Assembly: GCA_900553645.1 (NCBI GenBank)
Contig: USEE01000028.1
Coordinates: forward strand, 1 to 10,599
Direction of reading: 5' to 3'
DNA length: 10,599 nucleotides
Source: an uncultured Eubacteriales bacterium
GTDB taxonomy: Bacteria > Bacillota_A > Clostridia > Christensenellales > Aristaeellaceae
Shown here piece after piece: positions 1 through 6,810 of the stretch; positions within the stretch are counted from its first letter, which is position 1; each line of letters starts with the position of its first letter. The notes beneath the pieces were generated by a model. That model had not been told where the DNA came from. It saw only the letters and a program-made list of their open reading frames with translations, and ran no database searches. The translations under genes were made by a program, and so were the position numbers.

Positions 1-81
1 CCTTCAAGACATGCCTAAGCAGCGCATTGCAAAACGTGTCGCACGGATGCGCCGATCCGACAAACAAACAGCCTTTTTGCG

Positions 82-109
82 GTAGGAAAACCATGCGCCC
101 TGAGCGAAA
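82..109 (+). promoter_or_regulatory. Sigma-H-like promoter of the spoIIA operon
   Basis: The -35 block GTAGGAAAA (82-90) fits every position of the B. subtilis sigma-H consensus RnAGGAwWW. After a 12-nt spacer, AGCGAAA (103-109) fits RnnGAAT except for the last base. Transcription would start near 116, about 45 nt before the spoIIAA ATG. In B. subtilis the spoIIA operon is transcribed by sigma-H, so motif, spacing and location agree. The match is read by eye; the link to sigma-H is inference from the known regulon. Positions 1-81 upstream hold no gene that I can assign. Confidence 0.65.
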
Positions 110-144
110 TATATGTGAGCTTTATAAGGCCATATATGTAACTT

Positions 145-155
145 GAGGGGGGTGG
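145..155 (+). promoter_or_regulatory. Ribosome binding site that fixes the spoIIAA start
   Basis: The purine-rich run GAGGGGGGTGG ends 5 nt before ATG 161. An alternative in-frame TTG at 143 has no Shine-Dalgarno sequence upstream and would place this run inside the coding region, so ATG 161 is preferred. Confidence 0.75.
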
Positions 156-160
156 CTTCG

Positions 161-481
161 ATGCCGGGCGAACGGGCGCACGTAACCGTGACGGCAAACC
201 TGCGCGGCGAGCTGGATCACTTCAGCGCCGACAGCGTGCGCACAATGCTGGACGAACTTACTCAGGATAAGGCAGTTAAGTACCTGATACTGGACATGAG
301 CGGCATGACGTTTATGGACTCATCAGGCGTTGGCGTGATAATCGGCCGGTACAAGCGCATGGCGGCGCGCGGCGGCGGCGTGAAGGTGTGCGGCGCAAGC
401 CGTCAGGTGGACAGGCTGATGGAGCTGGCCGGTCTGTACAAAATCGTGCAAAAATGCGAGCGGGCAGGTGACAGAGTATGA
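161..481 (+). CDS. spoIIAA: Anti-sigma F factor antagonist SpoIIAA (STAS domain)
   Basis: This is the anti-anti-sigma factor of the sigma-F switch. When dephosphorylated in the forespore it binds SpoIIAB and releases sigma-F; SpoIIAB inactivates it by phosphorylating one serine. The 106-residue protein is a single STAS domain with the beta strand YLILDMSG (41-48) and the signature FMDSSGVGVIIGRYK (51-65). Ser54, the first serine after Asp53, corresponds to the phosphorylated Ser58 of B. subtilis. The family is usually about 110-117 residues, so it is complete. ATG 161 was chosen over TTG 143 because of the Shine-Dalgarno site just before it. Its stop overlaps the spoIIAB start (ATGA), implying translational coupling. 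It is the first gene of the operon, behind a sigma-H-like promoter. Identity is secure from motif and gene order. Confidence 0.96.
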   Translation: MPGERAHVTVTANLRGELDHFSADSVRTMLDELTQDKAVKYLILDMSGMTFMDSSGVGVIIGRYKRMAARGGGVKVCGASRQVDRLMELAGLYKIVQKCERAGDRV

Positions 482-924
482 CGTGCGTAAATGAAATGCG
501 GGTGGACTTCCTCGCCTGCGGCGAAAACGAGGGCTTTGCGCGGCTGTGCGCGGCGGCGTTCATAATGCGCCTTAACCCCACTGTCGATCAGATGAACGAC
601 ATAAAGACCGCCGTGAGCGAGGCTGTGACCAACGCGATAATACACGGCTATGACGGCACGCGCGGCATGGTGCGCCTGAGTGGGGAGATATTCGACGACA
701 ATTCGGTTGCGTTCGAGGTGCACGACGCGGGCTGCGGTATAGAGGATGTGGAGCGCGCCCGACAGCCGTTTTACACATCGCGCCCCGACATGGAGCGCTC
801 CGGACTGGGCTTTACCGTGATGGAGACGCTAATGGACACCGTGGAAGTGACCTCGCAGCGCGGGCGGGGCACTAAGGTGCGCATGACCAAGCAGCTGGGC
901 GCGCCGGATGAGGCCGCACGATGA
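478..924 (+). CDS. spoIIAB: Anti-sigma F factor SpoIIAB (serine protein kinase, GHKL fold)
   Basis: SpoIIAB binds and holds sigma-F in the pre-divisional cell and the mother cell, and uses ATP to phosphorylate SpoIIAA. The 148 residues show the whole GHKL ATP-binding fold: N box with Glu48, Asn52 and His56 in SEAVTNAIIHGY (47-58), G1 box DAGCG (83-87), the ARQPFYTSRPDMERSGLGF stretch (94-112) with the glycine-rich lid, and the closing TKVRMTKQL (132-140). These track the B. subtilis protein closely in sequence and length (about 146 residues). The start at 478 is supported by AGGTGA (466-471) six bases upstream and by the N-terminal NEM match to B. subtilis. It overlaps spoIIAA by 4 nt and sigF by 17 nt, a compact arrangement consistent with coordinated stoichiometry of the three partners. 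Confidence 0.97.
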   Translation: MTCVNEMRVDFLACGENEGFARLCAAAFIMRLNPTVDQMNDIKTAVSEAVTNAIIHGYDGTRGMVRLSGEIFDDNSVAFEVHDAGCGIEDVERARQPFYTSRPDMERSGLGFTVMETLMDTVEVTSQRGRGTKVRMTKQLGAPDEAAR

Positions 925-1621
925 AACGATGGAGTACATCCGCCGCGCGCAGGCGGGAGATAAGGCGGCGCTGGACGCGCTGGTAAGCGACAATATAGCG
1001 CTGGTCAAATCGATTGCGGCGCGCTTTGGCGGCCGGGGCGTGGAGTGGGACGATTTGTTTCAACTGGGCTGCATGGGGCTGGTCAAGGCGATTCGCGGGT
1101 TTGATTTAAGCTATGAAGTCAGGTTTTCGACCTACGCGGTGCCCATGATAATGGGCGAGATAAGGCGCTTCCTGCGCGACGATGGTCAAGTGAGGGTGTC
1201 GCGCGTACTACGCGAAAAGGCGCGGGCGTGTTTTAAGGCAAGGGAGGAACTGGAGCGCGAACACGGCCGCGAACCCACGATAGAGGAACTGGCCGGGCGC
1301 GCAGGGCTGGACGTGGCCGACGCGGTGGAGGCAATGGCCGCAGTTCGCAGTGTGCGCTCGCTCAGCGAGCCGGTGGGCGAGGACAGCATGACGTTGGGCG
1401 ACACGATAGGCAAGGACGATTCCGAACGGCAGATAGAGCATATGGAGCTGGAGCGCGGCATAAGCGCGCTGGAAAGCCGCGAAAGCGAGCTTATTAATCT
1501 GAGGTATTTTCAAAACCTCACGCAGTCGCAGACCGGCGCAAGGCTGGGCATATCGCAGGTTCAGGTGTCGCGCATGGAAAGCCGGATAATGGCTAAACTG
1601 CGGGAGCGGATGAGCGGGTAA
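908..1621 (+). CDS. sigF: RNA polymerase sigma-F factor (SpoIIAC), early forespore sigma
   Basis: This sigma factor directs the first forespore-specific gene set once SpoIIAB lets go of it. The 237-residue product is a sigma-70 family protein of the sporulation group. Region 2 holds DDLFQLGCMGLVKAIRGFDL (48-67) and VRFSTYAVPMIMGEIRRFLR (71-90); region 3 follows; region 4 ends in the helix-turn-helix around 202-227 with LGISQVQVSRMESRI. These last motifs are typical of SigF/SigG, and position after spoIIAA-spoIIAB decides for SigF. It is about 18 residues shorter at the N terminus than the B. subtilis protein (about 255). The start is uncertain: ATG 908 overlaps spoIIAB and lacks a strong Shine-Dalgarno, and ATG 929 (residue 8) is equally plausible under translational coupling. 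It ends in tandem TAA codons before a hairpin. Nine of its 13 isoleucines use ATA. Confidence 0.96.
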   Translation: MRPHDETMEYIRRAQAGDKAALDALVSDNIALVKSIAARFGGRGVEWDDLFQLGCMGLVKAIRGFDLSYEVRFSTYAVPMIMGEIRRFLRDDGQVRVSRVLREKARACFKAREELEREHGREPTIEELAGRAGLDVADAVEAMAAVRSVRSLSEPVGEDSMTLGDTIGKDDSERQIEHMELERGISALESRESELINLRYFQNLTQSQTGARLGISQVQVSRMESRIMAKLRERMSG

Positions 1622-1628
1622 TAAAATC

Positions 1629-1657
1629 GGAGAGCCGGTCTGCCGAACCGGCTCTCC
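1629..1657. terminator. Bidirectional intrinsic terminator between sigF and the dehydrogenase gene
   Basis: An 11-bp perfect stem (GGAGAGCCGGT 1629-1639 with ACCGGCTCTCC 1647-1657) closes a 7-nt loop. On the plus strand it begins 7 nt after the sigF stop, but the following run (TGTTTAC) is a poor U-tract. On the minus strand it is followed by GATTTTATT, a better one, and lies 42 nt beyond the stop of the convergent gene. It probably serves both genes. Confidence 0.8.
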
Positions 1658-1699
1658 TGTTTACATATGAAAATCGAGGTATGAATCCTGAAACGACAA

Positions 1700-2650
1700 T
1701 CACACAATATCCTTCAAATGCTCCATGTTGTGGCGTATGCCGTCGCAGCATTCGTGGAAGGTAGCGCGCTCGGCGTCGGTCAGCGGGAGTTCTATTACCT
1801 GCTCCACGCCATTTTTACCGATCAGGCAGGGTACGCCCGCGAACAGGCCGGTTTCGCCGTATTCGCCGTTCAGTTCCATGCTGGCGGGCATTATGCGGCG
1901 CTCGTCGTGCAGTACTACGCTTGCCATGCGCGCCGCGGTAGTGGCTATGCCGTACTCGGTGCAATTCTTGCCCTTGAACGTTACCCAGCCGCCGCCGATG
2001 GCGGTCTTGCGCATTTCGTCGTGATCGAAGCGGAAACGCTCGTCGCGCTTGGCCAGCTCCTCAAGCGGCATTCCTGCAAAGCTTACGCACGACCACGGCG
2101 CAAACTGCTGCGCGCCATGCTCGCCCATCATGTATGCCGTGATCGACTTGTGGTCTACACCCGTCTGCATGCTCAGCGCCGAAAGCAGTCGCGAGGTGTC
2201 AAGACCAGTGCCAGTGCCGAATACGCGGCCGCGCGGCAGGTCAAGTCCTAAGGCAAGCTGGCGCGTTACTATGTCGCAGGGGTTGGTTATGTTTATCAGC
2301 ACGCCGTCAAAACCCGACTTGCGTATCTTGTCTACATACCCGTTAACAGCATGAATCGTAAAGTCCATCTCGTCCAGACGGTCGTTGTTTGCAATCAGCA
2401 GGTCGATTTTGCCCACGCTGTTTATAATAAGATCGCAGTCCTTCAGATCGGAAAAACCGCCTACGTTTACATTTACGCGATGCGGCAGGTACGCCACGCT
2501 GTCGCGCAGGTCCTGACATTCGCTTACGGCCTTTTGCTCGTTTGCATCTATAAGCAGCAATTCGTCGGCTATGCCCTGCACGGCAAGGCTGTACGCGACG
2601 TGCGCGCCGACATGCCCAAGTCCTATAACGGCAATGCTGCGGGTTTTCAT
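1700..2650 (-). CDS. NAD-dependent L-2-hydroxyacid dehydrogenase (L-lactate / L-2-hydroxyisocaproate type)
   Basis: Member of the LDH/MDH superfamily, interconverting a 2-oxoacid and an L-2-hydroxyacid with NAD(H) in the cytoplasm. The 316-residue protein opens with the Rossmann motif GLGHVG (10-15); Asp35 in LLLIDAN is the usual NAD-selecting acid. Catalytic landmarks follow: ITNPCDIVT (121-129), Asp151 and Arg154 in LDTSRL (150-155), and the proton-relay His178 in GEHGAQQF (176-183). The whole resembles L-2-hydroxyisocaproate dehydrogenase (GLGxVGA..., IDANE, GTGTxLDTxR) more than classical LDH. The mobile loop (about 80-97, with Arg91) looks shorter than in that enzyme, so the substrate is open: lactate, hydroxyisocaproate or another hydroxyacid. 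ATG 2650 is preached by AGGAGG (2665-2660) at 9 nt; an in-frame ATG at 2728 lies inside a repeat element and is not the start. It appears monocistronic, separated from the GH127 operon by a terminator. Confidence 0.85.
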   Translation of the reverse strand: MKTRSIAVIGLGHVGAHVAYSLAVQGIADELLLIDANEQKAVSECQDLRDSVAYLPHRVNVNVGGFSDLKDCDLIINSVGKIDLLIANNDRLDEMDFTIHAVNGYVDKIRKSGFDGVLINITNPCDIVTRQLALGLDLPRGRVFGTGTGLDTSRLLSALSMQTGVDHKSITAYMMGEHGAQQFAPWSCVSFAGMPLEELAKRDERFRFDHDEMRKTAIGGGWVTFKGKNCTEYGIATTAARMASVVLHDERRIMPASMELNGEYGETGLFAGVPCLIGKNGVEQVIELPLTDAERATFHECCDGIRHNMEHLKDIV

Positions 2651-2674
2651 AAATGATCGCCTCCTGAATTTAAC

Positions 2675-2838
2675 TAGAGTGTGTCTCAAAAATTCCTTAA
2701 TCCGCAATTTCGGCGTCTTTTCCGCCATTTCTGCGTCATCAATCCTCGACTTAGCGCTGCTAAGCCTTCGGATTTATTCCTTGAACTGACGAAAAATCCA
2801 CTCGAACTTGCGGATTTTCCTTTTTGAGACACACTCTA
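2675..2838. mobile_element. MITE-like 164-bp inverted-repeat element with TA at both ends
   Basis: TAGAGTGTGTCTCAAAAA (2675-2692) recurs as an exact inverted copy at 2821-2838. The arms continue imperfectly inward: AATCCGCAA (2699-2707) pairs with TTGCGGATT (2808-2816), and TTCG (2709-2712) with CGAA (2803-2806), giving terminal repeats of about 36-38 bp. The interior has a small hairpin, CTTAGC (2750-2755) with GCTAAG (2759-2764), and no credible gene. TA at each outer edge could be a TA target duplication, as made by IS630/Tc1-mariner elements, leaving a 160-bp element at 2677-2836. A non-autonomous transposon derivative is the best reading; the family assignment is inference. It lies 24 bp upstream of the dehydrogenase start, so transcription of that gene must begin inside it or pass through it. 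Confidence 0.7.
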
Positions 2839-3009
2839 AACCATCGTTAATAACTCGAACTCAAAAGCAAAGCGCCTTTTGAAAAGGCACATTACCCTTG
2901 GAATGTCTGTAACATCGCTCAAGTCCGCAAACCACTTTCAGTATAAGTCCACCATGTCAATCTTGCCTTGTAAAAGATCGTCAAACGCACTCGCAGCGCG
3001 GCAGTTCCA
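2839..3009. other. Gene-free spacer between the GH127 terminator and the repeat element
   Basis: I see no credible gene here on either strand. The only clear structure is a 7-bp dyad, GCCTTTT (2874-2880) and AAAAGGC (2882-2888), with a single central base. On the minus strand TTGACA (2960-2955) and TATACT lie only 9 nt apart, too close for a sigma-A promoter, so I cannot point to the dehydrogenase promoter. Confidence 0.5.
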
Positions 3010-3052
3010 TAAAAAAACAAGGCACAGGCGACCGCAAAGAATCGCCCATGCC
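3010..3052 (-). terminator. Strong intrinsic terminator after the GH127 gene
   Basis: Read on the minus strand, an 11-bp stem (GGCATGGGCGA, 3052-3042, with TCGCCTGTGCC, 3031-3021, including two G-U pairs) closes a 10-nt loop. It is followed by TTGTTTTTTT (3020-3011). It starts 18 nt after the GH127 stop. It ends the activase / radical enzyme / GH127 operon and isolates the dehydrogenase gene downstream. Confidence 0.88.
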
Positions 3053-3070
3053 CTGCAAAAAATCATGTCC

Positions 3071-4744
3071 TTAAATCCGCGTAACCACCGGGTAAACGCT
3101 GAACGGTTCGTCGCGTATTTCCAGATAAGGCCAGTACTCGTGCCGGTCGTCGCCGCGCAGTTTAAGTTTCAACCCATCGCTGGCCGGTTCAAACCACTTC
3201 TGCGGCTCCTCAGGGTTCCAGCTCACATGCACCGGGCCGGGCGCGCCCATCGCCGCGTACAGCAGCGGGCCGTACTCCAGCGCCCAACGCTCCTCGCGCG
3301 GCTTCTCCTCGCCGCCGGTGTAGCGCGTGGTCTTGAAACCAAACGGCAGATCAAGCTCAAATACGTCGCCCGCCTTAACGCCCTCAATCGTCTCATAATA
3401 TGACTTGCCGCCCTCGACCGCCCAGCGTGGATGGCGCAGCTTGAGCGTGAACGGCGCGGCGCAGTCCACGACGGTTATGCGCACATGGCCGCTTTCAGGC
3501 ATATCGGTTTCGCAGCGCAAAGTGACATTGCCCGCGTCCAACGGCAGAGTGGCCTCGCTCTGCGAATAAATGTCCGCATACACGGTGTCGCCAGTGTACG
3601 TATACAGGAACTGAGGCAGCAGCGCCGCCAGCCGTGTGCCCATAGCAGAGCAGCACGTCGCGCGATCCAGCCAGCGCCAGTCCTTGGAGCGCTCAAGAAA
3701 GTTGAGGTAGTGATAGCCCTTATCCTCGACCTGCGCTGCCAGCAGCACGTTGTATATCGAGTTTTCCATCTCGTCCACATAATGCGCGTCGTCGGGGAAC
3801 AGCCGGTGCATACGCTGGTTTATCAGTACCCAGAAGTTGGTGGAGCACAACTCGTTATAGTGATGCGACGGGTCGAGCCAGTTGCAGCCGGGGAAGTACT
3901 TGTCGTCCTCGCACATGTTGATGCCGCCGCCCACATGCTGCCACTTGCCTTCGTACATCTTGAGCGCGTGGCGTACCGCGTCGATGTAGATTTGTTCGCC
4001 GGTCGCGCGGTATATGTCCAGGTAGCCCTCCAGCGTGGTAAGCAGCGTGCTGTGCGGATGGTTGCCGGGATGCTCGTAAATGGCGCGCTGGTCGTCGTTA
4101 ATCAGCTCCTCCAGCCACCACTTTTCCTGATACCATTTTAGCGCGGTGTCGATGTCAGCGCGCTTGCCGACCGGGCTGTCGTACAGGCGGGGGTTGGCCA
4201 GGATGCCCTGAAAGCCCAGATTCATGTCCTTGACAAACGGCAGCACTTCGCACTGATTAAAGAAGTCGCCAAAGCCGCGCACCAGTTCAAACGCGCGCTG
4301 TTCGCCCGCGTATCCCGCGTCCAGCAGTCCGAACGTTATCCACGCGCGCGTGTAGTTGGGGTATTCGCGCGTGCGGAACTCGTCGCGCGTTATCGGCAGT
4401 ATGAACCCGTCGCTTTCACGCCCGGCCTCGATGCAGTCCAGCAGCCTGCGCACCATGCCGCGCAGTTCCGCGTCCTCGCCCCAGAGCAGACTTGCGCCCG
4501 CGCCCATCATAAATTCACCCGCAGTCTGGCCCTTCAGATTGTTCTCAAAATGCCCTGCGTCGCTGGCATATGGTACGCCCGGCGCGGGTTTACCCTGATG
4601 CACGCGATACCAATAGAGCATCCTGTCCACATCAAAGCCCTTTAGAAAGCTTACGTTGTTGTCAAAAGCCTTTTTAAGCCGCCCGCCGGTCAGCTTAACG
4701 CCGCCCATCGGCGCCTTAAGCGCATATTCCACAGCATATTTCAT
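3071..4744 (-). CDS. GH127-type glycoside hydrolase (DUF1680; probable beta-L-arabinofuranosidase-like)
   Basis: A zinc-dependent cysteine glycosidase. The best-known member, Bifidobacterium longum HypBA1, frees L-arabinose from beta-L-arabinofuranosides such as those on plant hydroxyproline-rich glycoproteins. Its Zn ligands and nucleophile (Glu338, Cys340, Cys417, Cys418) have clear counterparts here: Glu298 and Cys300 in YNELCSTNF (296-304), and Cys364-Cys365 in RATCCSAMG (361-369); Cys364 would be the nucleophile. Glu279 is a possible acid/base residue. The N-terminal two thirds should form the alpha-helical barrel (PHSTLLTTLEGYLDIYRATG at 230-249 is typical), followed by beta-sandwich segments (LRHPRW 436-441, ALEYGPLLYA 488-497). 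At 557 residues it is about 100 shorter than HypBA1. No signal peptide, so it should act in the cytoplasm. ATG 4744 has GAGGTGGAG 5 nt upstream. It lies 23 nt after the radical enzyme gene. Family is confident; substrate is inferred. Confidence 0.88.
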   Translation of the reverse strand: MKYAVEYALKAPMGGVKLTGGRLKKAFDNNVSFLKGFDVDRMLYWYRVHQGKPAPGVPYASDAGHFENNLKGQTAGEFMMGAGASLLWGEDAELRGMVRRLLDCIEAGRESDGFILPITRDEFRTREYPNYTRAWITFGLLDAGYAGEQRAFELVRGFGDFFNQCEVLPFVKDMNLGFQGILANPRLYDSPVGKRADIDTALKWYQEKWWLEELINDDQRAIYEHPGNHPHSTLLTTLEGYLDIYRATGEQIYIDAVRHALKMYEGKWQHVGGGINMCEDDKYFPGCNWLDPSHHYNELCSTNFWVLINQRMHRLFPDDAHYVDEMENSIYNVLLAAQVEDKGYHYLNFLERSKDWRWLDRATCCSAMGTRLAALLPQFLYTYTGDTVYADIYSQSEATLPLDAGNVTLRCETDMPESGHVRITVVDCAAPFTLKLRHPRWAVEGGKSYYETIEGVKAGDVFELDLPFGFKTTRYTGGEEKPREERWALEYGPLLYAAMGAPGPVHVSWNPEEPQKWFEPASDGLKLKLRGDDRHEYWPYLEIRDEPFSVYPVVTRI

Positions 4745-4767
4745 GTTTACTCCACCTCGCATAATAA

Positions 4768-6810
4768 TCAAACCGAATATGAAGTCCGCGCGATGATCTG
4801 CTCCTGATACGCGCGGTCGAGCAGTACGAACCGCCCGCTCCAGCCCCATACGCGCACGATGAGGTTGGCGTAGTTCTCGGGGTGTGTCTGTGCGTCGCGC
4901 AGCTGGTCAACGTTGACCGAGTTAAGTTGCAGCTGATGCCCGCCCAGCTGTATAAAGCTTCGCACGAGCTGTGCCACCTTGGTCAGACCGTCCTCGCGCT
5001 TAAACACGCTGTCGTGCAATTCCAGCGTCAGCGGCCCGCCGTTCATGCAGCGCCCGACCTCGGGGCGCGCAAACGCCTGTATCACGCTGAGCGGCCCCGC
5101 GTCGCGCAGCAGCAGCGACGGCGAGAAGTTGGCCGGGAAGGGCTCGCCCGGCTCGTGGCCGTCGCAGGTATAACCCAGCTCCTTCGCGTGCCATATGTAG
5201 TACATCGCCGAGCCCGTGCCCGCGCGGAATATGCCGCCGCGCTCGTTGACAAGTCCTTTCAGACTGTCGGCAAACGCGTCCAGCACATCGTCCGCCAGTG
5301 AATCAGCGGCTTCATCGCGTCCCAGCTTGGGCGCGTCGCGGCGCAGTATTCCCAGCAGCTCCGCGTCGTCCCTGAAATCATTTTTAAGGGCATTGAGCAG
5401 CCGTTCGCGCGCCAGCGTGCCCTTATCAAACACAAACTGCTTAACGGTTGCAAGCTGATCCACTGCCAGCGTAAAGCCGGTGCCGTGTATGCCATAGTTG
5501 TTGTATTTGGCGCCCAAGCTTACATCATGGCTCACGTCGCTCATCAGCACCGACGCATACGGCGCGGGTTCCATGTAAAGCGGGTGCAGCGTATCGGCAA
5601 GCTGTACCGCGCGCGTACGCATCTCCTGCCTGAACGCGTCCATAAGCTCGTCGAATGTCGCGCAGTCCATAAGCTTTGCGCGTATAACGTCGTCGGCGGT
5701 CTTTGCCAGTGAAATCGCGCCGATGTTGGGTATATCCATCGCTGCGCCGGGTATTATGAATTCCCAGCACGCCGCCACGACGTAGTTGCGCGCGTCCTCG
5801 GGCGCATAGCCCATGTTTATCAGCGCGGGAATAACCGCGTCGTCGTTGGCGTACTGCGGGAAGCCCAATCCCTGCCGCGTGAGCAGCGTGCAGCGCTCGT
5901 ATACCTCAAGCGGTGTGCTTTTGTTTACGCGCAGATTGATCTTGGGGTCGATCATGCGCATCTCCAGACTTGCGGTCAGGCACAGTTCGGTGAGCTTGTT
6001 GAACGCATCGCTGCCCTGAGCGTCGCAGCCGCCCAGTACCATGCTCTGGCCGTTATCGCCCTGCTGCATACCCTGATATATGTCGCTGTCCAGATTGAAC
6101 GACAGGAAAAAGTCCTCCAGCAGCGTCAGCGCGCCCGCCTCGTCCAGCGCTCCCGACGCGATGTCGCTCTCGTAATAGGGCAGCATGTACTGGTCGAATC
6201 GTCCCACAGTGTTGTGGTAAACGTTGCTGGCCCACAGCACGAAGTGCAGCACGCGGAACGTCTGCAGCGCCGCCCAGAACCCGGTCGCGCCAGTGCGTAT
6301 GCTCTGTCTCAGCGCCCGTGCGAGCTTGCACTCGCCGCGATCGGCCAGCAGCTCGGCGTGCCTGTCTGCAAACGCCAGCGTCGCGTCGATGCACTCGACG
6401 GCCGCCTGGGCATACTCTGCGTCCCTGGCCTCGGCGAGTATGCGAGCGCGCCGGGGCAGAAGCCCGTGCGCAATCACGTCGGCATAGTCGTACGCGATGT
6501 TGCATACGCGCCCCTGCTCGTGTACATAATGTCCCTTTGTCAGCTTTTCGCGTTCGCCGGGCGCGTATATGTCGGGAAAGTCGGTTATCGTGCGCATACA
6601 TACAAACGCCGAGCCGTTCAGCCCGCCCACGCGCTCGCGCTCAAGCAACAGCCTGAGCCGCAGTGCGGCGCGGCGTTCCAGCGACAGCGCGGGATTCTGT
6701 ATCGCGCCTTCAATAGCCGTGCGCTCCTCGTCCGAAAGCTTGCGGCGCAGCGCGCGATGATCGCCGCGCAGTACGCCGTCGCGCATTGCGCGCATGTTTT
6801 CACTTAACAT
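4768..6810 (-). CDS. Glycyl radical enzyme of unassigned function (PFL-like fold, eliminase-type active site)
   Basis: An anaerobic radical enzyme of the pyruvate formate-lyase / glycerol dehydratase superfamily. The 680-residue protein has the active-site Cys348 in VVAACWEFIIPG (344-355). The Cys-x-Glu pattern (Glu350) matches radical dehydratases, choline lyase and related eliminases, not the Cys-Cys of pyruvate formate-lyase. Supporting family blocks are GQSMVLGGCDAQGSDAFNKL (254-273), GLGFPQYANDDAVIPAL (314-330) and LGGHQLQLNSVN (622-633). The radical site is Gly656 in RVWGWSGRF (653-661), where Trp replaces both the usual small residue and the Tyr around the glycine. The Cys-to-Gly distance (308) is near that of PFL (316), but the protein is about 70 residues shorter on the N-terminal side. 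ATG 6810 has GAGGTG 5 nt upstream and overlaps the activase gene by 7 nt. A sugar, polyol or aglycone substrate is inferred only from the neighbouring glycosidases. Confidence 0.9.
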   Translation of the reverse strand: MLSENMRAMRDGVLRGDHRALRRKLSDEERTAIEGAIQNPALSLERRAALRLRLLLERERVGGLNGSAFVCMRTITDFPDIYAPGEREKLTKGHYVHEQGRVCNIAYDYADVIAHGLLPRRARILAEARDAEYAQAAVECIDATLAFADRHAELLADRGECKLARALRQSIRTGATGFWAALQTFRVLHFVLWASNVYHNTVGRFDQYMLPYYESDIASGALDEAGALTLLEDFFLSFNLDSDIYQGMQQGDNGQSMVLGGCDAQGSDAFNKLTELCLTASLEMRMIDPKINLRVNKSTPLEVYERCTLLTRQGLGFPQYANDDAVIPALINMGYAPEDARNYVVAACWEFIIPGAAMDIPNIGAISLAKTADDVIRAKLMDCATFDELMDAFRQEMRTRAVQLADTLHPLYMEPAPYASVLMSDVSHDVSLGAKYNNYGIHGTGFTLAVDQLATVKQFVFDKGTLARERLLNALKNDFRDDAELLGILRRDAPKLGRDEAADSLADDVLDAFADSLKGLVNERGGIFRAGTGSAMYYIWHAKELGYTCDGHEPGEPFPANFSPSLLLRDAGPLSVIQAFARPEVGRCMNGGPLTLELHDSVFKREDGLTKVAQLVRSFIQLGGHQLQLNSVNVDQLRDAQTHPENYANLIVRVWGWSGRFVLLDRAYQEQIIARTSYSV

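Noticed and set aside
1..146. Open frames across the left edge that might be the end of an upstream gene.
   Set aside because: Two frames are open for 28-48 codons, but neither translation is recognisable, and the longer one runs through the spoIIA promoter.
143..160. TTG start for SpoIIAA.
   Set aside because: It has no ribosome site upstream, and the strong one lies between it and ATG 161.
2651..2728. N-terminal extension of the dehydrogenase to an ATG at 2728.
   Set aside because: The added 26 residues are mostly encoded within the inverted-repeat element and precede the normal Rossmann N terminus. The good Shine-Dalgarno site belongs to ATG 2650.
2860..2890. Possible catabolite-responsive element around AAAAGGCGCTTTGC (minus strand).
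   Set aside because: It matches the CcpA cre consensus at only about 10 of 14 positions, and the flanking arms are not symmetrical.
3431..4141. A 236-codon plus-strand open frame inside the GH127 gene.
   Set aside because: It is a shadow of the GH127 gene, without a recognisable family; the minus-strand product carries the Zn and nucleophile residues.
1700..4744. Dehydrogenase as the fourth gene of the radical enzyme operon.
   Set aside because: A strong terminator and a 420-bp gap with an inverted-repeat element separate it from GH127. A metabolic link remains possible but is not supported by operon structure.
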